From contig JAFVSK010000012.1 in the NCBI GenBank assembly GCA_017503785.1, positions 49,183-113,182 on the forward strand: a DNA stretch of 64,000 nt. Reading direction: 5' to 3'. The translations under genes were made by a program, and so were the position numbers. This stretch comes from Clostridia bacterium. GTDB taxonomy: Bacteria > Bacillota > Clostridia > Oscillospirales > Acutalibacteraceae. The notes under the pieces were generated by a model. It ran no database searches and was not told where the DNA came from. It saw only the letters and a program-made list of their open reading frames with translations. Within the stretch, counting starts at the first letter, position 1; each line of letters starts with the position of its first letter. Below, piece after piece: positions 57,792 through 64,000 of the stretch.

Positions 57792-58685
57792 ATGTTTATT
57801 GATATTCACGCTCACGCTTTTCGCAGAAAGCCGCCCGGATATGTGTTTTGCGAGCCACACGAGTTGTTAAAGCGGTACAATGAACTCAAAATCGACGTCG
57901 GTGTGCTGTTGCCCATCGTCAGTCCTGAGATCTATCTTCCGCAATCCAATGAGGATATTCTCGAAATGTGCGACCAACACCCCGACCGCTTCGTCCCCTA
58001 CTGCAACGTCGATCCCCGCGCGCTGACCAATTCTCCCCGCGCACCGCTGGGCGAAGTGCTGCAATATTACAAAGATTTAGGCTGCAAGGGTCTTGGCGAA
58101 GTAATGCCCAATATGGAACTGCTGGATCCGTTGGTGCAAAATCTCTTTGCCTGCGCCGAAGACGTTGGCTTGCCGGTGGTGTACGACGGTTCCGTTCAAA
58201 AAACGGGCGATTTCGGTTTGTACGACGATCCCGGCCTGCCTCAGCTCGAATACACCCTGCAGGAGTTCCCCAAGCTGAAGATCTTCGGCCACGGTCCGGT
58301 GTTCTGGAACGAAATGGCCAAGCTGGACACCGTTGCCGAGCGCGGCGTGTATTTCGGGTGGCGTAACACACAAGTCGTTCGCCTGCCCTCCGGCCCCGTT
58401 GAAGTGGAGGGCACGGTGCCGCGCTTGTTCCGCAAGTACGATAATTTGATGGGCGACCTGTCGGATTTCACTGCCTACAACGCTTTTGCGCGTGACCCCG
58501 AATACGGTCCGCGTTTTATGACCGAGTTCCAAGACCGTTTGTTCTTCGGCACCGATATGTGTGCCCCCGACATGCAAGTTGATCTGCCCGAGCTGATGAT
58601 CTCGTGGAAGGAAAGCGGTAAGATCAGTGAAACCGTCTTCCGTAAGATCGCTTGGGAAAACGCCGCCAAGCTATTGGAACTGTAA
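57792..58685 (+). CDS. Amidohydrolase-family metal-dependent hydrolase (amidohydrolase 2 type)
   Basis: 297 residues. Metal and catalytic residues: IDIHAHAF (residues 3-10), a conserved Glu region GLGEVMPN near 101, FGHGPVFWN near 165 and FFGTDMCAPD near 256. The amidohydrolase_2 group includes decarboxylases and lactonases. It begins 18 bases after the symporter and is followed by the PHP gene, so these three form one pathway; the compound is unknown. Confidence 0.88.
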   Translation: MFIDIHAHAFRRKPPGYVFCEPHELLKRYNELKIDVGVLLPIVSPEIYLPQSNEDILEMCDQHPDRFVPYCNVDPRALTNSPRAPLGEVLQYYKDLGCKGLGEVMPNMELLDPLVQNLFACAEDVGLPVVYDGSVQKTGDFGLYDDPGLPQLEYTLQEFPKLKIFGHGPVFWNEMAKLDTVAERGVYFGWRNTQVVRLPSGPVEVEGTVPRLFRKYDNLMGDLSDFTAYNAFARDPEYGPRFMTEFQDRLFFGTDMCAPDMQVDLPELMISWKESGKISETVFRKIAWENAAKLLEL

Positions 58686-58698
58686 AGAGGTGCTTTGT

Positions 58699-60120
58699 AT
58701 GCTACGTCCCCATCCGCGTTACCAGTGCTTCCCCTCCGTGATCTGTGTGGGACGCGAAACGGAAATCACCATCGTCCCGCGCGATATCAGCCGTGTATTC
58801 CGTGAGGAAAATGACTACGAGTTCGGCATTTTTGGTTTGCGCGATGATCTTGTGGATTACCACTTTTCTCCGACACTGGATCGGCCTTTTCACCTTGTTG
58901 ACGGTTGCCTTCGGTTCACCTTTACCGCCGAAAGCGAGCAGGAATTTTCCGTTCGCTTCCGCGTGAACGGCGGCAAGGAAGAACGCCTTGCCTTGTATGC
59001 CTTACACGAGGACCTATATCAGCTTCGTCCGCTCAAGGGCGACTTTCACTCGCACACCTATTATTCCGATGGACAAGACGGCGTGGCCATGACTCCTGCG
59101 GAATATCGCGAGGAGGGCTTCGATTTCTTTGCCCTCACCGATCACAACCGCCTGTTCACTTCGGAGCTTGCCGCCGATTTGTATAAGGATATCCCGCTGG
59201 GTATGCATATCATGACGGGCGAAGAGGTTCATCCGCCCGAGTCGTCGCTGCATATCGTTGGTGTGGGTCAAACCACCGGTGTTTCGTATGAATATATCCA
59301 TCACAAGGAAGCCTACGAAGCCGCACTGGACGAGCTCGAGAGTACCCTTACGCATGTTCCGGAGCAATATCGCCGTCGCACTGCCATGGCAAAATGGTGC
59401 TGCAATGAAATACGCAAAAACGGTGGATTAGCCATTTTTGCGCATCCGTTCTGGTGCCCGAATCTTTACAATTACTCCGAAGAGTTTTTAAACATTCTTT
59501 TTGACGAAAAGCTGTTTGATGCCGTGGAGATCGTTGGAGGAATCGGCACTAACGGTCGGCTGAACAATTTGCAGCTTACCACTTGGCAGGAACAGGCGTT
59601 TAAAGGCAACGTCTTGCCGGTCGTTGGCTCCAGCGACTCTCACAACCACTATTCCCCCAACGGGAAATTCGGCCGTTGCTTCTCCGTGGTGTTTGCCAAA
59701 GAAAACACCACCGCATCCATTCTGGAGGCCGTTCGTAGCGGCTACAGCGTTGCCGGTGAGGTTCCCCGCGGTGACGATGCAGATATTCGCTTCTACGGCT
59801 CGCAATTCCGTTTGGTCGCATTTGCACATTTCCTGTACGAGCACTATTTCAGCGAAACGCGCCGCTTATGCTTTGGCGAGGGCACCCTGATGCAACGCTA
59901 CGCCGAGGGTGAGCCTGTGGGCGAACTGTTGGCAGCTTTTGCCTCTACGGTATCGGATTTTTACAAAAAATTCTACGGCTTGCTTCCGGCTCCTACCCTA
60001 CCGGCGGAACGCCTTGCTTTCCTCGATCGTTGCCGCGAGCGCCAACGCACGGAAGGCCCTGCCACCAAAGGCAGCAAGCTATATCTTTACGATAACAACA
60101 CAAACGTGCGCCGCGAATAA
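58699..60120 (+). CDS. PHP-domain phosphoesterase, CehA/McbA-like
   Basis: 473 residues. The N-terminal 130 residues form a beta-rich region; then the PHP core: LKGDFHSHTYYSDGQD near 138, FALTDHNRLF near 163, GEEVHPPESSLHIVG near 193, IFAHPFWCP near 270 and GSSDSHNHY near 322. This arrangement resembles CehA/McbA proteins, which hydrolyse phosphate or carbamate esters. Starts 13 bases after the amidohydrolase gene, with AGAGGTG upstream. Last gene of the operon. Confidence 0.85.
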   Translation: MLRPHPRYQCFPSVICVGRETEITIVPRDISRVFREENDYEFGIFGLRDDLVDYHFSPTLDRPFHLVDGCLRFTFTAESEQEFSVRFRVNGGKEERLALYALHEDLYQLRPLKGDFHSHTYYSDGQDGVAMTPAEYREEGFDFFALTDHNRLFTSELAADLYKDIPLGMHIMTGEEVHPPESSLHIVGVGQTTGVSYEYIHHKEAYEAALDELESTLTHVPEQYRRRTAMAKWCCNEIRKNGGLAIFAHPFWCPNLYNYSEEFLNILFDEKLFDAVEIVGGIGTNGRLNNLQLTTWQEQAFKGNVLPVVGSSDSHNHYSPNGKFGRCFSVVFAKENTTASILEAVRSGYSVAGEVPRGDDADIRFYGSQFRLVAFAHFLYEHYFSETRRLCFGEGTLMQRYAEGEPVGELLAAFASTVSDFYKKFYGLLPAPTLPAERLAFLDRCRERQRTEGPATKGSKLYLYDNNTNVRRE

Positions 60121-60136
60121 TAAGCCCCCGAGCAAA

Positions 60137-60168
60137 TACGCCCGCGCCCCATAAGGGGTGCGGGCGTA
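60137..60168. terminator. Bidirectional terminator between the PHP and glycogen phosphorylase genes
   Basis: 14-bp stem TACGCCCGCGCCCC (one G-T pair) with loop ATAA, then CGTTTT. Confidence 0.88.
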
Positions 60169-60184
60169 CGTTTTGGGGTGCTTT

Positions 60185-62617
60185 TTATTTCAGCGGACGA
60201 GCATGCCAGATGGTTTCGGCATAATCGCGAATGGAACGGTCGGAAGCAAATTTTCCGCTGCACGCCGTGTTGAGCAATGCCATACGCGCCCAACGCTCGC
60301 GGTCGCGGTATACTTCGCCGGAAAGGCGCTGTGCCGCCTGATAGGAGGTGAAATCGGCGAACACCATATACGGATCCTTACCGGTGAGAGAACCGGCAAT
60401 TTCGGCGTAATTACGGCCGCCAAAGCCCGTATACATGGTGTCGATCGCACGGCGAATACGCGGGTCGTTCCGATAGTATTCCTGCGGGTTATAGCCGGCC
60501 TGTTTGCGGGCGGTAACCTCCTGCTCGTTCATACCGAACAGGAACATATTCTCCGCACCGACCTGCTCACAGATCTCCACGTTGGCACCGTCCAGCGTTC
60601 CCAACGTGACAGCACCGTTCATCATCAGCTTCATATTGCCGGTACCGCTCGCTTCGGTGCCTGCCAACGAGATCTGCTCGCTGATATCTGCTGCCGGCAT
60701 CAACAGCTCGGCCAACGTTACGCGGTAATCCTCCAGATATACCACGCGCAGCTTTTCGCGAATAACGGGATCCTTCTCGATCTCCTCCGACAGCTTGCAG
60801 ATAAATCGAATGATCTCCTTTGCCAAGAAATAGCCGGGGGCCGATTTGGCACCGAAGATATAGGTGCGCGGCGTAATATCCAGCGTGGGATCTTCCTTAA
60901 GAGCTAAATACGTATCCAAAATGTTCAGCGCATTCAAGTGCTGCCGCTTATACTCGTGCAAGCGCTTGACCTGTACGTCGAACACCGAGTTGGGGTCAAC
61001 GGTAATTCCGTTGTTTTTCTTGATATACTTTGCCAAGCGTTCCTTGTTGCGCTGTTTGATTGCCATGAACGTGTCACGGGCAGCCGCATCGTCGGCCAAG
61101 GGCTTCAGCTTTTCGAGTTCAGCAGCATCCAGTACAAAGCCGTCACCGATCTGCTCGGTGATGAACCGGGTGAGTTCGGGGTTTGCCTGGCACAACCAAC
61201 GACGATGGGCAATACCGTTGGTAACGTTGCGGAATTTTTCCGGCATCACGCTGTAGGCATCGCGGAACACGGTTTCTTTAAGGATCTCACTATGGATCTG
61301 TGCCACACCGTTCACCGCGTGCGAGGCTGCCACACACAGATTGGCCATGCGCACCACACCGTAGCTGATGATTGCCATACGGCTCACCTTTTCCACGTCA
61401 CCGCCGGTGGCTTCCATCATTTGAGCGCCAAAGCGGTTATTGATCTCACACACGATCTGGTGAATACGCGGTAAGCGCTGACGGAACAGATCCTCGGGCC
61501 AGCACTCCAACGCCTCTTTCATTACCGTATGGTTGGTGTACGCCACCGTGCGAGTGACGATATCCCAAGCCTGTTCCCAACCGTAGCCGCATTCATCCAG
61601 CAGCAGACGCATCAATTCGGGAATAGCCAGCGTGGGATGCGTATCGTTAATGTGGATAGCAGCCATTTCGGGCAGGTTATCCAGCGTGCCGAATTGCTCC
61701 AGGTGACGATACACGATATCCTGCACCGAAGCCGATGCCAAGAAATACTGCTGCGACAGGCGCAGCGACTTGCCTTCGCGGTGGTCGTCGGCAGGATAGA
61801 GCACCTGTGTAATGATCTCTGCCATTGCCTTTTGCTCCACGGCGCGCATATACTCGCCTTGATTGAACAACGACATATCCATACCCGGTGCCGTTGCTTT
61901 CCACAAACGCAGCGTGGAAACACCCTTGCCGTCTTTACCGGCAACCATCAGATCGAACGGCTGTGCGATCACGCGGGTAGCGTTGGCATGCTCCACGTGG
62001 TGATAGGAACCATCCCACCATTCGTGCACCTCGCCGTCGAACAGCACGTCCTTGGCCAGTTCGGGACGCGGCAACAGCCAGCACTGACCGCCGGGAAGCC
62101 AGAAATCGGGCAGTTCGGTTTGCCAACCGTCTACCAGCTTTTGGCGGAAAATACCACATTCGTACAGCAGCGAATACCCGATAGCGGGAATCGACGCGGT
62201 AGCCAGACCGTCTAAAAAGCAAGCCGCCAAACGGCCCAAGCCGCCGTTGCCGAGACCGGCATCGGGCTCCAGCTCATACAGCGAATCCAGTTTCACTTTG
62301 TATTCCGACAGCACCGCACGCGCGGCATCGGTTAAATTCATGTTAAACAAGGTGTTTTTCAGCGAACGGCCCATTAAAAACTCCATGCACAGATAGTACA
62401 CCTGTTTGGACTGTTGCTTATGGGTTTTGGAAATATATTGAATACGGGAAGAACGCATACGGTCGCGCAGGACCAGTGCCAACGCCTCGTAAAAATTTTC
62501 GTTGGTAGCCTGCTCGGGCGTGACCGAAAACGCTGTGAGCAGCTTGGCGCACAGTTCTTCGCGGAGCGTATCCTTTTCGGTTGCGGTTGCTTTGATTTTC
62601 TTGGTAGAAGCAGCCAT
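60185..62617 (-). CDS. glgP: Glycogen/maltodextrin phosphorylase
   Basis: 810 residues, standard for GT35. Releases glucose-1-phosphate from alpha-1,4-glucans. N-terminal LCMEFLMGRSLKNTLFN, GNGGLGRLAACFLDGLAT near 123, HINDTHPTLAIPELMRLL near 335 and the pyridoxal-phosphate region EASGTGNMKLMMNGAVTLG near 655 (lysine in MK). No regulatory N-terminal extension, as in other bacterial enzymes. GAGG is eight bases before the ATG. Single gene. Confidence 0.96.
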   Translation of the reverse strand: MAASTKKIKATATEKDTLREELCAKLLTAFSVTPEQATNENFYEALALVLRDRMRSSRIQYISKTHKQQSKQVYYLCMEFLMGRSLKNTLFNMNLTDAARAVLSEYKVKLDSLYELEPDAGLGNGGLGRLAACFLDGLATASIPAIGYSLLYECGIFRQKLVDGWQTELPDFWLPGGQCWLLPRPELAKDVLFDGEVHEWWDGSYHHVEHANATRVIAQPFDLMVAGKDGKGVSTLRLWKATAPGMDMSLFNQGEYMRAVEQKAMAEIITQVLYPADDHREGKSLRLSQQYFLASASVQDIVYRHLEQFGTLDNLPEMAAIHINDTHPTLAIPELMRLLLDECGYGWEQAWDIVTRTVAYTNHTVMKEALECWPEDLFRQRLPRIHQIVCEINNRFGAQMMEATGGDVEKVSRMAIISYGVVRMANLCVAASHAVNGVAQIHSEILKETVFRDAYSVMPEKFRNVTNGIAHRRWLCQANPELTRFITEQIGDGFVLDAAELEKLKPLADDAAARDTFMAIKQRNKERLAKYIKKNNGITVDPNSVFDVQVKRLHEYKRQHLNALNILDTYLALKEDPTLDITPRTYIFGAKSAPGYFLAKEIIRFICKLSEEIEKDPVIREKLRVVYLEDYRVTLAELLMPAADISEQISLAGTEASGTGNMKLMMNGAVTLGTLDGANVEICEQVGAENMFLFGMNEQEVTARKQAGYNPQEYYRNDPRIRRAIDTMYTGFGGRNYAEIAGSLTGKDPYMVFADFTSYQAAQRLSGEVYRDRERWARMALLNTACSGKFASDRSIRDYAETIWHARPLK

Positions 62618-62650
62618 CGTTTCATCCTCATTTCTTACAGGTATGATAAC

Positions 62651-62679
62651 AGTATATACTATGACTCAAAAAATTGCAA
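62651..62679 (-). promoter_or_regulatory. Promoter of the glycogen phosphorylase gene
   Basis: -35 TTGCAA (62674-62679), 17-base spacer, -10 TATACT (62651-62656). Confidence 0.82.
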
Positions 62680-62786
62680 TAGTTATTCACTCTGACCAAC
62701 AATTTCCTGTTTTTCTTAATTTTATTCCTATGTTTTTGACTTTGTGCACAAAAAACAGCACTTTTTCAATTGTAATAAAACCGTGA

Positions 62787-62815
62787 TTGCTTTTTTTCAA
62801 AAGCTGTGATACAAT
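62787..62815 (+). promoter_or_regulatory. Promoter of the trmL-like gene
   Basis: -35 TTGCTT (62787-62792), 17-base spacer, extended -10 TGATACAAT (-10 at 62810-62815). Confidence 0.8.
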
Positions 62816-62837
62816 AATACACATTGGAGGTGGTGTT

Positions 62838-63332
62838 ATGCCACAGTTAAACATTGTGCTGGTAGAGCCTGAAATCCCGCAAAATACAGGAAATATCAGT
62901 CGCACCTGTGCTGCCACCGGCAGTAGGTTACATATCGTTAAGCCAATGGGATTCACCATCGATGATCGCAAATTAAAACGTGCCGGCTTGGATTACTGGC
63001 ACTTGCTGGATATTACCTATTACGAGAACTTAGCCGAATTCTTTGAAAAGAATGCCGGCCCGTTCTTTTATTTCACCACCAAAGGTACGCACATTTATTC
63101 GGATGTGAGCTACCCCGACGGTGCCTATTTGGTGTTCGGCAAAGAAACCAAAGGATTGCCCGAGGAATTGCTGCACGAGCATCCCGAAAGCTGTGTGCGT
63201 TTACCCATGCTGGACGACGATGCCGCCCGTTCGCTGAACCTGTCGAACACCGTGGCCGTGGGTGTATATGAAGTGTTGCGGCAATGGGGCTTCCCTGCCC
63301 TGCGCACGCAAGGACATTTAACAAAATATTAA
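62838..63332 (+). CDS. trmL: tRNA (cytidine(34)-2'-O)-methyltransferase
   Basis: 164 residues, SPOUT knot methylase methylating the wobble nucleotide of tRNA-Leu isoacceptors. Blocks: IVLVEPEIPQNTGNISRTCA at the N terminus, LDYWHLLD, YLVFGKETKGLPEELL near 108 and the knot LNLSNTVAVGVYEVLRQWG near 135. GGAGGTG lies upstream of ATG 62838; the longer frame overlaps the promoter. Confidence 0.94.
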   Translation: MPQLNIVLVEPEIPQNTGNISRTCAATGSRLHIVKPMGFTIDDRKLKRAGLDYWHLLDITYYENLAEFFEKNAGPFFYFTTKGTHIYSDVSYPDGAYLVFGKETKGLPEELLHEHPESCVRLPMLDDDAARSLNLSNTVAVGVYEVLRQWGFPALRTQGHLTKY

Positions 63333-63343
63333 GAAAAAAGAGA

Positions 63344-63372
63344 TTGACAAACGCCGCCGCATCCACTATAAT
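63344..63372 (+). promoter_or_regulatory. Promoter of tRNA-Ser(CGA)
   Basis: Perfect TTGACA (63344-63349), 17-base spacer, perfect TATAAT (63367-63372). Confidence 0.92.
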
Positions 63373-63386
63373 AGGGAGTGCTGTGT

Positions 63387-63474
63387 GGAGAGTTGTCCGA
63401 GTGGTCGAAGGTGCAGCACTCGAAATGCTGTAGGGCGAAAGTCCTCTAGGGTTCGAATCCCTAACTCTCCGCCA
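63387..63474 (+). tRNA. tRNA-Ser (anticodon CGA)
   Basis: 88 bases with encoded CCA and a long variable arm. Acceptor GGAGAGT/ACTCTCC, anticodon stem CAGCA/TGCTG, loop CTCGAAA, T-loop TTCGAAT. Confidence 0.95.
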
Positions 63475-63479
63475 AAACG

Positions 63480-63507
63480 AAAAAACCGCCCAAAAGGGCG
63501 GTTTTTT
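63480..63507 (+). terminator. Terminator of tRNA-Ser(CGA)
   Basis: 12-bp stem AAAAAACCGCCC with loop AAAA and TTTTTT. Confidence 0.92.
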
Positions 63508-63512
63508 GTTTT

Positions 63513-63657
63513 GGAGTTAGGGATTCGAAAGGGCGTTAAGAAAACAGTCCGGCGGACTGTTTTTAGCCCGTCGCGTTTATCCGCCCTAAACGGACCGTCG
63601 GGACGCCGGTCCCTACAGCCGAAATTCGCAGACGAGATCAATCTGCCGCATTGTACA
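63513..63657 (+). repeat. tRNA-tail cassette at the tRNA-Ser(CGA) locus
   Basis: Opens with the antisense T-arm copy GGAGTTAGGGATTCGAA (63513-63529), specific for this tRNA. The 42-nt core (63530-63571) has the same plan as the two Arg loci but a different stem: GGGC/GCCC outside and AAAACAGTCC/GGACTGTTTT inside, loop GGC. A middle part with inverted GGGACGCCGGTCCC follows, then CAGACGAGAT and 22 bases later the tail copy. Confidence 0.85.
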
Positions 63658-63697
63658 ATCACCCTAACTCTCCGTCAAAACAAAAAACCGCCCAAAA
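63658..63697 (+). repeat. Degenerate copy of the tRNA-Ser(CGA) tail and terminator
   Basis: CCCTAACTCTCCG and AAAACAAAAAACCGCCC repeat the tRNA tail and the left terminator arm with a few changes (CCGTCA for CCGCCA). The right terminator arm is absent; a GGAGACA/TGTCTCC hairpin follows. Confidence 0.82.
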
Positions 63698-63798
63698 AGG
63701 AGACACTCCGTAAGGAAGTTGTCTCCCTTTGGCTTTTGTAATCAGTCAGATTGATTGAATTGTAAGGATAATTCAATTCATAACGGAGGATTACGAAA

Positions 63799-63897
63799 AT
63801 GACAAACTTTATTGAAGAATTTTACTATGGCAATTTAGATCCACAAGCCCGCAGTACCAAGGAAACGAAGATATTGTTCTGTGCGGGGTGTTGTTAA
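63799..63897 (+). pseudogene. Truncated small-protein gene (MTNFIEEFYYGN type)
   Basis: GGAGG nine bases before ATG 63799. It encodes MTNFIEEFYYGNLDPQARST and ends after 32 codons. The start resembles a DUF6809-like small protein of roughly 90-100 residues often seen near mobile elements in Clostridia; the rest is missing, so it looks broken. Confidence 0.55.
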
Positions 63898-64000
63898 AAT
63901 TTAACGATTATAAAGCTTTGTTAAATATGCTATTTTATCGCTTAAACCGTATGGAATTTGGTCGGGTAGCATTCTCCAACGCCAATTACCCTCTTGTGTG
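63816..64000 (+). pseudogene. Partial reading frame open to the right edge
   Basis: A second frame is open from 63816 and continues past the window, reading VLLKFNDYKALLNMLFYRLN and FGRVAFSNANYPLV. It has no start with a ribosome binding site. Probably the 3' part of another gene joined to the truncated gene at 63799; not recognised. Confidence 0.35.

Noticed and set aside
63698-63735. Rho-independent terminator (GGAGACA/TGTCTCC)
   Set aside because: Short stem, long loop and no proper T run; too weak to call.

Overview
The window looks like a chromosomal segment of a low-to-middle GC, probably strictly anaerobic member of the Clostridia, most likely a gut Oscillospiraceae-type bacterium. 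The supporting evidence is the ffs-dnaX-ybaB-recR order, a long Alu-type SRP RNA, a bifunctional AdhE with a Rex-type operator, a complete Rnf complex, strong AGGAGG ribosome binding sites, sigma-A promoters (often TTGCTT, TTGACA or TTGAAA at -35 with 17 bp spacing), and CCA encoded in every tRNA. The assignment is by inference from gene content; no marker gene was compared with a database.

Layout. 1-6.5 kb: housekeeping operon read leftward (SRP RNA, dnaX, ybaB, a VanZ-like gene, recR, smpB, a GT2 glycosyltransferase, coaX) plus an ApbE lipoprotein. 6.6-19.3 kb: O-antigen-ligase-like gene, a small kinase overlapping adhE, LysR, a PurF-like protein lacking the N-terminal cysteine, an NlpC/DUF11-like lipoprotein, a SASA-type esterase, an orphan EutH, a PHP phosphatase and an XRE regulator. 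19.4-27 kb: tRNA-Arg(CCG) with a duplicated noncoding cassette, YgiQ, an S1-domain protein, a ROK protein, and an aldolase/PfkB/RpiR sugar-phosphate unit. 27.1-33.6 kb: five consecutive paralogous metallophosphoesterases behind a YwaF-like membrane protein. 33.7-44.8 kb: acyltransferase, hydrolase, HIT, nitroreductase, tRNA-Arg(ACG) with a cassette, KtrAB, D-aminoacylase, LysR and an MFS transporter. 44.8-48.3 kb: accessory pocket with a MITE-like palindrome, two unrecognised AT-rich genes, and a Met-Glu-Val tRNA operon with a variant cassette. 48.3-54.3 kb: NusG-II protein, Gx-type protein and rnfCDGEAB. 54.3-63.3 kb: M14 peptidase, Nudix, symporter-amidohydrolase-PHP operon, glycogen phosphorylase and TrmL. 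63.3-64 kb: tRNA-Ser(CGA) with a cassette and gene fragments.

The most unusual signal is noncoding. Downstream of three of the four tRNA transcription units lies the same kind of cassette (a fourth has a variant). Each begins with an antisense copy of that tRNA's own T-arm, carries a 42-nt hairpin core whose stems differ between loci by compensating changes, and ends with a sense copy of the tRNA 3' tail followed by another terminator. The flanks follow the host tRNA while the core is shared, so these look like a family of tRNA-tail-targeting elements or structured RNAs. I do not recognise them.

Functional themes: fermentative redox balance (adhE with Rex site, Rnf), cell-surface glycan and lipid work (GT2, ligase-like, SASA, M14, PlsC, YwaF-like), sugar phosphate use (RpiR, PfkB, aldolase, glycogen phosphorylase) and phosphoester hydrolysis of unknown substrate (five calcineurin-like paralogues).
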